64,000 bases of DNA from Gardnerella greenwoodii 00703Dmash (GTDB taxonomy: Bacteria; Actinomycetota; Actinomycetes; Actinomycetales; Bifidobacteriaceae): the NCBI RefSeq assembly GCF_000263635.1, contig NZ_ADEV01000006.1:29953-93952 (forward strand), read 5' to 3'. Positions 35,808-44,443 of the stretch are shown piece by piece. The position numbers were made by a program, and so were the translations under genes. The number at the start of each line of letters is the position of its first letter. The stretch's first letter is position 1. The notes under the pieces are model-generated. The model was not told where the DNA came from. It searched no databases and saw nothing but the letters and a program-made list of their open reading frames with translations.

Positions 35808-37817
35808 ATGACGTTCCAATCTTCGGCAACCTGGCCAGTGTACGAAGGTCCTCTCGGTTTTACTTTGAACTCAAAGTCCACAACTTTCACCATGTGGGCT
35901 CCGACTGCACAAACTGTAACTTTAAGACTTTTTGAAACAGGCAATAACAGCGAACCTACTCAAACACACGAGTTAAAACCGCTGCACGACGGCGCTTGGC
36001 GTATTAATTTCCGCAAACGCTTGGACGGCATATACTACGATTATCTCATCGCTTTCCCTGATGGCACTGTAAATCGCACAAGCGACCCTTGGGGTATTGC
36101 AAGCGGCGTAAACGGCGAGCGCAGCCTTGTTGTGGACGAAGAGCGCATATCTCCTGCCAATTGGCATAAAGATAAGTCCCCTAAGTTTGTGCGCCACGCA
36201 ATGGTTGTGTGGGAAACGCATGTTGCTGACTTCAGCAACAACTCTAATGGCGGTTTTAAGCCGGAGCATCGCGGTCAGTATCTCGCGTTTACCGAAGAGC
36301 ATACAACTTTACAAAAACCAGATTCTTCCGACTGCAACTTCCCTACCGGATTGGATTATTTAAAGAAGCTTGGCGTTACTCACGTACAGCTTGAACCTAT
36401 TTACGATTTTGCAACAGTTGACGAAGCTGCAATCGACAATGCGCGCAAAAATGGTGCTTCAGCCGAAGAATTAGATTCTCTATACAACTGGGGTTACGAT
36501 CCTCACGCTTATAACGTTCCTGAAGGCGCGTATTCCAGCAATCCTTACGATGGCACTGCACGTATACGCGAATGTAAAGCAATGATTGCATCCCTGCACG
36601 CTAATGGTCAGCGCGTAATTATGGATGTTGTGTACAACCACATGTACCGTTCCGCAGAAAATGCTTTTGAATGTGTTGCTCCTGGATACTTCTGCAGGCG
36701 TAACGCAGATGGATCATTCTCTAATGGTTCTGGATGCGGCAACGAAATGGCTTCTGAGCACCCTATGTTCCGCAGGTTTATTATTGAATCCTTGCTGCAT
36801 TGGGCGCGCTGCTACCATATTGACGGCTTCCGCTTTGATCTTATGGGTTTGACGGATACTGAAACCTTAAATCAGGCACGAGCTGCATTAGATGAGCTTC
36901 CTGGAGGCAAAGATATTGTTATGTACGGCGAACCTTGGGGCGCTTCAGACCCTGCTGCCGACGAAGCAATTTCTTTGGGAAATAAGGAAGGACGTCATAC
37001 TCTTAACGAGCGCATTGGCTGGTTTAGTGACGAATCTCGCGATTCCCTTAAAGGCAATGTTATGAATCATCGCGACCGAGGCTATGTTAATGGCAACGAA
37101 TTTTGGTGCTGCGATGCTGCTCGTCAAGCGTTGGATGCGTGGAGAGATACGCCTTCTGCAGGTAAAGAAGTTGGCCAAATCGTTCAGTACACTTCTGCTC
37201 ACGACGATTTAACTTTGTGGGATAAGCTTTGTATTTCTATGCGCGACAATGCTGGCGATTTTGAGTTTAATGCACAAGACAAGCAGCAGGTTGCAGATAT
37301 TTTGAACGCGAATATTTTTGCAGCCGGAATTGTTCTTTGCTCTGCTGGAATCCCATTTATGCTAAGTGGAGAAGAGTTTGGACGGACTAAGCACGGTTGC
37401 GATAATTCTTACAATAGAGGCGTTTTGCTAAACCAGCTTGATTGGGCGCGCGCTGAACAATTCAAGCCTTTAGTTAATTGGTATAAGGATCTTATTGCGC
37501 TTCGAGCAGAATACAGCGCATTGTACGACGGCAAGCGAAAGCAGCTTACTACATCTAATCGCACTGTTTTAGCTACTAGAATCGGCAATAATATTACTGT
37601 TTGCGCAAATCCTATGTATCATGAAGACGCAACTGTTGAGCTACCAACAATTCACAGCACAAAGTCTAAGGGCTGGAATTGCATACTTAATTCAAACGAT
37701 TATTATTCCGAGTGGACGGGCTCTAAGCCTGAGTCTGACGTATGTATTGCAAATGAAGAAAATAATACTACTCTGCATTTGCCAAGCCGCACTTTCGTAG
37801 TGCTTAGTGCTAAATAA
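35808..37817 (+). CDS. pulA: Type I pullulanase (GH13 debranching enzyme)
   Basis: Hydrolyses alpha-1,6 branch points of pullulan, limit dextrins or glycogen. An N-terminal CBM48-like domain (about residues 8-110) is followed by the GH13 barrel. The pullulanase signature YNWGYDP is present, as are DVVYNHMYRS, the nucleophile in IDGFRFDLMGL, the acid/base Glu in VMYGEPWG, and YTSAHDDLTLWDKL. It has no signal peptide, so it works on imported dextrins or stored glycogen. 669 residues, AAGAAGG before the ATG. Single-gene unit bounded by a terminator. Confidence 0.93.
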   Translation: MTFQSSATWPVYEGPLGFTLNSKSTTFTMWAPTAQTVTLRLFETGNNSEPTQTHELKPLHDGAWRINFRKRLDGIYYDYLIAFPDGTVNRTSDPWGIASGVNGERSLVVDEERISPANWHKDKSPKFVRHAMVVWETHVADFSNNSNGGFKPEHRGQYLAFTEEHTTLQKPDSSDCNFPTGLDYLKKLGVTHVQLEPIYDFATVDEAAIDNARKNGASAEELDSLYNWGYDPHAYNVPEGAYSSNPYDGTARIRECKAMIASLHANGQRVIMDVVYNHMYRSAENAFECVAPGYFCRRNADGSFSNGSGCGNEMASEHPMFRRFIIESLLHWARCYHIDGFRFDLMGLTDTETLNQARAALDELPGGKDIVMYGEPWGASDPAADEAISLGNKEGRHTLNERIGWFSDESRDSLKGNVMNHRDRGYVNGNEFWCCDAARQALDAWRDTPSAGKEVGQIVQYTSAHDDLTLWDKLCISMRDNAGDFEFNAQDKQQVADILNANIFAAGIVLCSAGIPFMLSGEEFGRTKHGCDNSYNRGVLLNQLDWARAEQFKPLVNWYKDLIALRAEYSALYDGKRKQLTTSNRTVLATRIGNNITVCANPMYHEDATVELPTIHSTKSKGWNCILNSNDYYSEWTGSKPESDVCIANEENNTTLHLPSRTFVVLSAK

Positions 37818-37835
37818 CTGCGTTTTAAAAAACTG

Positions 37836-37878
37836 ACACCTGATATCGCAACGCTAATTTGCAAACGATATCAGGTGT
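37836..37878 (+). terminator. Terminator after the pullulanase gene
   Basis: ACACCTGATATCG (37836-37848) and CGATATCAGGTGT (37866-37878) form a 13-bp perfect stem followed by TTATATAATT. The loop happens to contain TTGCAAACG, the operator core seen elsewhere in the locus. Confidence 0.85.
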
Positions 37879-38010
37879 TTATATAATTGACAGACAGAGC
37901 GTATTTCAATCCAGAGATGTATTGAGTTGCACTCTACCGCCATAGTGGCACGTTTGGCACGCTTACGACGACGTTAGGGATGTGCCAGATTAATAGATAG
38001 AAGGAGCACC

Positions 38011-40254
38011 ATGAGCAAAACAGCTAACGGCACAGCTGACACTGATAAGCCTATGGAAGAAAGCGCTGAGCGTCTTGCACGCCCGCTTATAAAACTTGCA
38101 AAAGCATGCGGTGTTGCCACTTTTTATATTGATCAGCAGGGAAGCTACACAGAGATTACAGACGAAGCATTGGTTGGAGTGCTTGACGCCTTAGGAATGC
38201 CTGCTGACACTCAAGATAATATAGCGTCATCGTACAAGCGAGTGCAGGCTAAAAGAGCCAGTGAACTACTTCCTCCAACTGTAGTTTCATTTAACGGCAC
38301 AAAAACTTGTGTACCAATTCACGCTGGGGATGCTAAGCCGGAAGATATTAGACTTTCGCTTACTCTTGAAGACGGCACTGATTACGAGGGCAAATTAGGA
38401 AGTATCCTAACCGAGGACGACGGCGACCTATACGCTGAGCTCCCTGACGATTTGCCAATGGGATACCACACTTTGCATGCGCAAGTAACGAATAAAAACG
38501 GCGAAATCTCGCAGCATGCAGACGTTACCTTGATTGCCGCTCCGGCACGCATTCCTCTTCCACAAAGCGTAAAGAAGCAGCACCGTTGGGGCTTTATGAC
38601 GCAAATGTATTCTGTGCGTTCAAAAGACTCTTGGGGCATTGGCGATTATGGCGATTTGCGTCGCCTACTTAAGGATGCTGGCGAAATCGGCAAAGCTGAT
38701 TTTATGCTGATTAATCCAATTCATGCATGCGCTCCTGTAACTCCACTTGAGCCTTCGCCATATTTGCCTGAATCGCGTAGATTCTTGAATGTTACGTATA
38801 TTCGTCCGCAAGATATTCCAGAATATGCTGAATTGAGCGGCGAAGATCTTGCTAAAGTTGAGCAATTACACGAGTCTATTGCGCCTCAAAACAACAATCC
38901 AAATCCTATGGATATTAACGCTGCTTGGGACGCTAAGCTTCCGGCTCTGCGCATAATCTTCAAGCAGCCTCGCTCTGCAGAACGCGAGCGCGAGTTTACT
39001 GAGTTTAAGCATCGCTCCGGTGAAGATCTTGATGCTTTTGCCACCTGGTGTGTTGCTTTTGAAGTTTGGGGCGCTCCTTGGGGAGAAAACTTGTGGTTTG
39101 ACACTACCAGTAAAGGAACTCCGCAAATTGAACGACTTAAGCGCGAGCATGCTGATTTGTTTGAATTCCATCGTTGGCTTCAGTGGATTGCTGACGAGCA
39201 GGTTGCTGCAGCTCACGCTGAAGCTAAGGCTGCAGGCATGGCAATTGGCCTTATGCAAGACATGGCTGTTGGCGTGCACGGCTACGGTGCTGACGTTTGG
39301 TGGAGCCCAGAACGATTTGCTAACGGCGTAAGCGTTGGTGCTCCTCCTGATTTCTACAACCAGCAGGGCCAGGATTGGGGCCAGCCTCCGTTTGATCCAA
39401 ATTACCTGGACGAAACCGGCTATATTGCTTACCGAGATATGGTTCATAACGTGTTCTTGCATGCTGGAGCTGCACGAATTGACCACGTTCTTGGACTTTT
39501 CCGCTTGTGGTGGATTCCGCAAGGCCAGGGAGCAAGAAACGGCGCATACGTGTACTACAACGTAGACGCAATGATTGCAGTTCTGACTATTGAAGCAACT
39601 CGCGCAGGCGGTGTTGTTATTGGCGAAGATTTGGGAACTGTACCGAAGTATGTTTCTAAAGTTCTTGCATCTCACGGCGTTCTTGGAACTGTTGTTGAGT
39701 GGTTCACTCACGACGATGATGCAGAGGCTGAAACTAAGAAGGCTGGAAAGAAGCAGATTATATTTGCCGATCCTTCTAAGTATCGCGAGTACGCGCTTGC
39801 ATCCGTTACAACGCACGATATGCCACCTACAGCGGGTTATCTTGCGTTTGAGCATGTAAAGCTTCGCGAACAGCTTCACCTGCTTACAGACTCCGTAGAA
39901 ACCTTCCAAGAGGCAGCTCAAGCTGAGCGTGATGCAATGATGAAGATGCTTCTTGAGGGCGGCTGGATTAGTAAAGAAGCTGCCGAGGATGTTGAAAATC
40001 ACGTGCAAGAGATTGTTGAAGCTATGCACGCGATTATGCTCACTTCCCCATCTTTGCTTTTGCAGGTTGCTTTGGTTGATGCTGTTGGCGAGCGCCGCTC
40101 TCAGAATCAGCCTGGCACTAGCACGGAGTATCCAAATTGGCGTATTCCGCTTGCTGATGCAGATGGTCGCGTAATCCACACTGATGAAGTATTTAAATCA
40201 CCACGAGTGCTTTCTATGACAGCAGTTATGCGCGGCGAAAATACAAGGAAGTGA
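38011..40254 (+). CDS. malQ: 4-alpha-glucanotransferase (amylomaltase, GH77)
   Basis: Disproportionates malto-oligosaccharides in the cytosol, releasing glucose. A 747-residue protein with an N-terminal extension of about 170 residues, typical of actinobacterial MalQ. The GH77 core follows: MTQMYSVRSKDSWGIGDYGD, NPIHACAPVTPLEPSPYLPE, the nucleophile in ARIDHVLGLFRLWWIP, the acid/base in IGEDLGTVPKYV, and TTHDMPPTAGYL. AGAAGGAG lies just before the ATG. It works with the pullulanase and glucosidases beside it. Confidence 0.96.
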   Translation: MSKTANGTADTDKPMEESAERLARPLIKLAKACGVATFYIDQQGSYTEITDEALVGVLDALGMPADTQDNIASSYKRVQAKRASELLPPTVVSFNGTKTCVPIHAGDAKPEDIRLSLTLEDGTDYEGKLGSILTEDDGDLYAELPDDLPMGYHTLHAQVTNKNGEISQHADVTLIAAPARIPLPQSVKKQHRWGFMTQMYSVRSKDSWGIGDYGDLRRLLKDAGEIGKADFMLINPIHACAPVTPLEPSPYLPESRRFLNVTYIRPQDIPEYAELSGEDLAKVEQLHESIAPQNNNPNPMDINAAWDAKLPALRIIFKQPRSAEREREFTEFKHRSGEDLDAFATWCVAFEVWGAPWGENLWFDTTSKGTPQIERLKREHADLFEFHRWLQWIADEQVAAAHAEAKAAGMAIGLMQDMAVGVHGYGADVWWSPERFANGVSVGAPPDFYNQQGQDWGQPPFDPNYLDETGYIAYRDMVHNVFLHAGAARIDHVLGLFRLWWIPQGQGARNGAYVYYNVDAMIAVLTIEATRAGGVVIGEDLGTVPKYVSKVLASHGVLGTVVEWFTHDDDAEAETKKAGKKQIIFADPSKYREYALASVTTHDMPPTAGYLAFEHVKLREQLHLLTDSVETFQEAAQAERDAMMKMLLEGGWISKEAAEDVENHVQEIVEAMHAIMLTSPSLLLQVALVDAVGERRSQNQPGTSTEYPNWRIPLADADGRVIHTDEVFKSPRVLSMTAVMRGENTRK

Positions 40255-40359
40255 GTATAATTAAAACGTTGGTTTACTGAAAAACTGACTCAATTCCCCG
40301 CAAGGAATGTGGTTTGCACAGTAGCAAATTAAAAATATTTCTTGCAATGATGTCCTATG

Positions 40360-40391
40360 TGAGGCGAGTATCTACGATGATGCTCGCCTCA
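40360..40391. terminator. Bidirectional terminator between malQ and the DUF624 gene
   Basis: TGAGGCGAG and CTCGCCTCA form a 9-bp perfect stem between convergent genes, with TTAATTATT on the plus-strand side and an AT-rich tail on the other. Confidence 0.75.
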
Positions 40392-40408
40392 TTAATTATT
40401 TGCACAAA

Positions 40409-41014
40409 CTACTTCTTAATATACTTTGCGAAAACACGCTCCAACAAAGGCGTGTGAAGCATAATAGTCGATCCCCAACCGATGAATAATAGCAAAGGTA
40501 AACCTTGCGGAAAGTAAATAACTGATGCAGCCACAAGACCTATAAAAATAGCGTCAATAATAACCATTCCAAGCGTTGCTTGCCAGTATGCAACGCTGAA
40601 AATAAAAGCATTCAGAATAGTTTTGCCAATGGAATTTTCAAAACGCGCTTGTAATGCAAAAACCCATTCTGCTATAAGAATCCAGATTATGCTTATTGCA
40701 AATTGCGGGATTAAAAGCGGTGGTATTCTAACTGCAATCCAAGCCCATAATATAAGAGCTAAAAACGGAGCCATTACAATCCAGATTACAGTTGATTTCA
40801 AAAAGTTGCTGGCAAAAGCGCGGAAGTAGGCAGAAGTCATGTGCCCTTCCGCATTTTCTACACGTCTTGCAGCATCGTGCGCTGCGCTAACAGCTGCACC
40901 AATGGTAATTAAAGGTATGCTAGTAACAATCATTAGTATGGTAAGCCACACTGTATTAGCAAATGTTTCCATGCCTTGCGCAAACTTTGAATCCGGGCTT
41001 CCAAACGAGAACAT
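40409..41014 (-). CDS. DUF624 (YesL-like) membrane protein
   Basis: A 201-residue protein with about five hydrophobic segments, starting MFSFGSPDSKFAQGMETFAN and followed by TVWLTILMIVTSIPLITIGA, the usual YesL/DUF624 opening. Such genes are regularly found beside carbohydrate ABC importers, though the biochemical role is not established. AAAGGAG precedes the ATG. It follows the two permease genes on the same strand, separated by a hairpin and a short tandem repeat. Confidence 0.85.
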   Translation of the reverse strand: MFSFGSPDSKFAQGMETFANTVWLTILMIVTSIPLITIGAAVSAAHDAARRVENAEGHMTSAYFRAFASNFLKSTVIWIVMAPFLALILWAWIAVRIPPLLIPQFAISIIWILIAEWVFALQARFENSIGKTILNAFIFSVAYWQATLGMVIIDAIFIGLVAASVIYFPQGLPLLLFIGWGSTIMLHTPLLERVFAKYIKK

Positions 41015-41057
41015 TTAATATATCTCCTTTACGCTTTGTTTGCGCTATTTATAGCTG

Positions 41058-41090
41058 ACTTACTGACAGTACTTACTGGCAGTACTTACT
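41058..41090. repeat. 13-bp tandem repeat, about 2.5 units
   Basis: ACTTACTGACAGT, ACTTACTGGCAGT and a partial ACTTACT follow one another between the DUF624 gene and the permease operon. AGTACT palindromes occur at the joints. Confidence 0.65.
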
Positions 41091-41126
41091 AGCAACACGT
41101 ACTAACAATACCCCTACCAACAATAC

Positions 41127-41170
41127 AATGGTGGTGACTTACAAATCTTACGACCGTAGTCACCACCATT
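41127..41170 (-). terminator. Terminator after the second sugar permease operon
   Basis: AATGGTGGTGACT (41127-41139) and AGTCACCACCATT (41158-41170) form a 13-bp perfect stem 37 bases after the stop of the permease gene. T-rich sequence is present on the plus-strand side (ATTATTTT); on the minus-strand side it is weaker. Confidence 0.75.
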
Positions 41171-41206
41171 ATTTTAGCCACTTGAGATTTTGGAGGAGAA
41201 GAAATC

Positions 41207-42040
41207 TCAGCCTTTTACCGCACCTGACATAACGCCTTTGATAATATACTTCTGGCAGATGAGGTAGAAGATAATAATTGGAAGAATGGCAAGAACCAAG
41301 CAGCCCATCATGGCGCCCATTTCAACGGAACCATAGCCACCCTTCAAATACTGAACTGCAATCGAAACCGTCTTGTACTTGTTCAAGTCCAAGGTAAGGT
41401 ACGGAAGCAGGAAGTCGTTCCAAATCCACATAGTTTGCAGAATAGACACAGACACAATTGCTGGTCGCATAATTGGAATAATAATCTGGAAGAATATGCG
41501 CGGCACAGAAGCACCATCAATCATCGCAGACTCTTCAAGTTCTTGTGGTATTCCCTTAATTACACCAGTGAAAATGAACACTGCAAGACCAGCGCCGAAG
41601 CCTAAGTAAATAATCCACAATCCCCATGGAGTGTTCAATCCGAGCTTGTTAGTGATGTCGGAAAGAGTGAACATAACCATTTGGAATGGCACAATCATGT
41701 TAAATAGGAACAGCACGTAAAGCATTACAGCGAACCAATTGTTGACTCTAACAATCCACCATGCGCACATTGATGTGCAAAGCAGAATTAAAATCACAGC
41801 TCCAACGGTAATTACTATAGTCCACCAGAAGCTCATTATAAGATTCGTACGCTCAATGCCTAGGGAATAATTTCCAAGTCCAATAAAAGACTTAGGGTTA
41901 AGGCTAAAAGGCTCACTAGCAATATAAATCTTCGACTTGAAAGAATTTATAAAAACTATAGCGATTGGGAAAATCCAAAGTAAGCTTACGACGGTAAAGA
42001 AGATTGTCCAAAGTACCGGATGCTTCATTTTCTCGTTCAT
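41207..42040 (-). CDS. Carbohydrate ABC transporter permease (MalG-type)
   Basis: A 277-residue inner-membrane permease with the EAA loop ESAMIDGASVPRIFFQIIIP and the ending CQKYIIKGVMSGAVKG common in CUT1 MalG-type subunits. AGGAGG precedes the ATG, which overlaps the stop of the upstream permease by four bases. It pairs with that permease to form the membrane channel. The likely binding proteins are the lipoproteins at 44444 and 46064. Confidence 0.92.
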   Translation of the reverse strand: MNEKMKHPVLWTIFFTVVSLLWIFPIAIVFINSFKSKIYIASEPFSLNPKSFIGLGNYSLGIERTNLIMSFWWTIVITVGAVILILLCTSMCAWWIVRVNNWFAVMLYVLFLFNMIVPFQMVMFTLSDITNKLGLNTPWGLWIIYLGFGAGLAVFIFTGVIKGIPQELEESAMIDGASVPRIFFQIIIPIMRPAIVSVSILQTMWIWNDFLLPYLTLDLNKYKTVSIAVQYLKGGYGSVEMGAMMGCLVLAILPIIIFYLICQKYIIKGVMSGAVKG

Positions 42041-42891
42041 GCCACTACCTCCTTAGACCTAGTAAGCATATTCTGAATCAAAGCAATAACAGCCACAATC
42101 ACGAAGAACACAACTGCTTTTGCCTGACCAACGCCTTCACCATTTGTACGCCCGTAGAAAGTGTTGAAAATGTTCAAAGCTAACATTTCAGACTTATGCG
42201 AAGGCATACCGTTCGTCAAAGCCAAGTTCTGATCGAATAGCTTGAAGCCGTTCGTGACTGTTAAGAATGTGCAAACAGTAATCGAAGGCATCATAAGAGG
42301 TATTGTAATCTTAAACAGCGTTTGCATCGGGGTTGCACCATCAACTGCTGCAGCCTCAATAACATCTCCTGGAAGAGCTTGCAAACCAGCAATATAAATA
42401 ATCATCATATAGCCGATTTGCTGCCAGCAAATAAGCAGAACCAATCCCCAGAAGCCATACACGGCAGAATATGTAATAGAACGGCCGAAGTATGCCAAAA
42501 TACCATTAAGCACCAGCTGCCAAACATAGCCCAACACAATGCCACCAATAAGATTTGGCATAAAGAACACAGTGCGGAAAACGTTTGATCCACTGAACTT
42601 CTTAGTAAGCATGTAGGCAATTGCAAAAGCAATTACGTTAATAAGAATAGTTGTTACAACAGTAAACGCTACAGTGAACATTAGCGAATGAAGGAAATGA
42701 GGATCCTTAAACGCCTTAACGTAATTACGAACGCCAATGAATTTACTATCCGTAACAGCGTGGAATCTAGTAAAACTCAAATATACGCCCATAATAAACG
42801 GCACAACAAAACCAATAATAAAAGCCGCAAATGTTGGCAAAGCGAATAACGCCCACCATTTACGTATTGCTTTTCCGCTCATACTAATCAT
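42037..42891 (-). CDS. Carbohydrate ABC transporter permease (MalF/UgpA-type)
   Basis: A 284-residue permease with six hydrophobic segments and the EAA loop AAAVDGATPMQTLFKITIP. It starts KWWALFALPTFAAFIIGFVVP, typical of CUT1 sugar permeases. GGAGGAG lies 13 bases before the ATG, a rather long spacing. First gene of the two-permease operon, with a LacI-type palindrome about 90 bases upstream at 42981-42995. Confidence 0.92.
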   Translation of the reverse strand: MISMSGKAIRKWWALFALPTFAAFIIGFVVPFIMGVYLSFTRFHAVTDSKFIGVRNYVKAFKDPHFLHSLMFTVAFTVVTTILINVIAFAIAYMLTKKFSGSNVFRTVFFMPNLIGGIVLGYVWQLVLNGILAYFGRSITYSAVYGFWGLVLLICWQQIGYMMIIYIAGLQALPGDVIEAAAVDGATPMQTLFKITIPLMMPSITVCTFLTVTNGFKLFDQNLALTNGMPSHKSEMLALNIFNTFYGRTNGEGVGQAKAVVFFVIVAVIALIQNMLTRSKEVVA

Positions 42892-42980
42892 GACTCGTCA
42901 ATTTCTCCTCCTTGAGTGCGACGTCACCATAGACGTCGATATCCGAACCAATATCTTCATTCTACTACATGAATGAGCGA

Positions 42981-42995
42981 TGTCAAACGTTGTCA
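42981..42995. promoter_or_regulatory. LacI-type operator candidate upstream of the permease operon
   Basis: TGTCAAACGTTGTCA is a near-perfect palindrome centred on ACGT, the usual shape of a LacI-family site. It lies in the divergent region between the permease operon and the LacI gene. Confidence 0.55.
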
Positions 42996-43084
42996 TTTTC
43001 TTGCAAAGAATTTATAACAAATTACAATTCTATAATTAAAAAATTGCTTGCTATCATTGGCTTTTTAACAAAATCTGCTAAAAT

Positions 43085-43105
43085 GGAAACGGTTGCAAAC
43101 GTTTG
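43085..43105. promoter_or_regulatory. LacI-type operator candidate upstream of the LacI gene
   Basis: AACGGTTGCAAACGTT is a palindrome with one mismatch and contains the TTGCAAACG core (43093-43101). It lies about 90 bases ahead of the start codon at 43192, consistent with autoregulation. Confidence 0.65.
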
Positions 43106-43191
43106 TTTATTACGAACCACAAAAGTCCGTATCGAACAACCTAAACGATGCCGTGTTAAAACGTTTGGCGTATGGGAATAAAGGAGTTCAC

Positions 43192-44205
43192 ATGCCGGCA
43201 AATATTCAAGATGTTGCAGATAAAGCACACGTGTCTGTTTCTACCGTGTCTCGTTCATTTACACGACCAGATCTAGTTTCCGCTTCAACACGCAACAAAG
43301 TATTGGGAATCGCAGAAAAATTAAACTTTTCTATTTCCAAATCTGCAGCAGCATTAAAATCCGGACGAACTTTGCGCATAGCTTTACTTGTAAGCGATCA
43401 AATTCGCCTATGGTTCAGCGCATCTATTATTCAAGGTCTTAATCAAGTATTTCACAGCGCAGGCTACGATTTATCTATTTTCCAGATTTCTAGCATTGAA
43501 GAGCGTAACGAATTTTTCACAATGCTTCCAACTAGACGAAACGCAGACGCTGTTGTTGTATGCTCTTTTGACGTAAACACTAACGAAATTGAGCAGCTTA
43601 AAACTACAGGAGTGCCTATTGTTGGCATAAATTGCTTGCATCCTAAGGACTGCGATTTTGACGCAACTATTAATATTGACGATGATCAAGGCGCGCGGCT
43701 TATGGCACGCCACTTGATTGGATTAGGGCATCACAATATTGCATATGTTCGCACTACTCGCGATGTTTCACTACATTTCAGCGTATTGCAACGTTATCAT
43801 TCATTTATTGACGAGTGTAAAAAGAACGCTATTACGCCAATTGAGATTGTTGCTCCAGCTAATTTAGACAGAATAAGCGCTATAGTTTCTATGCTTCTTG
43901 GAAACGCAACAATGCCAACTGCTATTGCTTGCCAGGAAGACGGAATTGCAATACCTCTTATGTTCCAGCTTGCTCGTAGCGGTTATGCAACTCCTAGCGA
44001 TGTATCAATTATTGGTTTTGACGATAGTTTTTACGCTCACGAAACTGGTTTAACTACTATTAGGCAAGATCCGGTTGAGATTGCGGCAACTGCAGCTAAA
44101 ATAACACTTTCGCTTATAAACGGTCAGAAAATTGACAATCCTTATAGAATTGTGCCAGCTCAACTTATTGTGCGCTCAAGTACAGCGGCTTTATTAAGCG
44201 AGTAA
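43192..44205 (+). CDS. LacI-family regulator of the sugar transport locus
   Basis: Starts MPANIQDVADKAHVSVSTVS, the LacI helix-turn-helix, then a hinge and an effector-binding domain ending with IIGFDDSFYAHETGLTTIRQ. 338 residues, normal length. ATG 43192 has AAGGAG six bases upstream; the longer frame from 43093 has no ribosome-binding site and would run through the operator. It sits between the permease operon and the binding-protein genes, whose promoters carry its probable operator core, so it is the best candidate for their repressor. Confidence 0.93.
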   Translation: MPANIQDVADKAHVSVSTVSRSFTRPDLVSASTRNKVLGIAEKLNFSISKSAAALKSGRTLRIALLVSDQIRLWFSASIIQGLNQVFHSAGYDLSIFQISSIEERNEFFTMLPTRRNADAVVVCSFDVNTNEIEQLKTTGVPIVGINCLHPKDCDFDATINIDDDQGARLMARHLIGLGHHNIAYVRTTRDVSLHFSVLQRYHSFIDECKKNAITPIEIVAPANLDRISAIVSMLLGNATMPTAIACQEDGIAIPLMFQLARSGYATPSDVSIIGFDDSFYAHETGLTTIRQDPVEIAATAAKITLSLINGQKIDNPYRIVPAQLIVRSSTAALLSE

Positions 44206-44317
44206 GCATTTTAAGTTTTATAAGTTTTATAGGTTCTCAATTTCACGGTTTTATAATTACACGGTTTAACAGTTTTACTGTTTAATAAGCAACATCGAAA
44301 TAATAAACAATAACAAA

Positions 44318-44364
44318 AATCCGCTAGGACTTAACACTAAACTGTGTCAGTATCCTAGCGGATT
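44318..44364. terminator. Bidirectional terminator between LacI and binding-protein genes
   Basis: AATCCGCTAGGA (44318-44329) and TCCTAGCGGATT (44353-44364) form a 12-bp perfect stem between two convergent genes. Confidence 0.8.
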
Positions 44365-44443
44365 CGCTTACGTCACCTTTGCTTACTTACGTCAGAGGTG
44401 CAACGTCTATTAATTTATTTGATATTAATTTATTTAATGAAGA

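Noticed and set aside
37859..37867. TTGCAAACG as an operator after the pullulanase gene
   Set aside because: It lies in the loop of a strong terminator and about 150 bases before malQ; most likely coincidental, though binding cannot be excluded.
38866..40179. 437-codon frame antisense to malQ
   Set aside because: It lies wholly opposite the clear 4-alpha-glucanotransferase gene, has no recognisable domain and no ribosome-binding site.
43093..43191. N-terminal extension of the LacI regulator frame
   Set aside because: It runs through the operator palindrome, and a good AAGGAG site precedes the internal ATG at 43192, where LacI homology starts.
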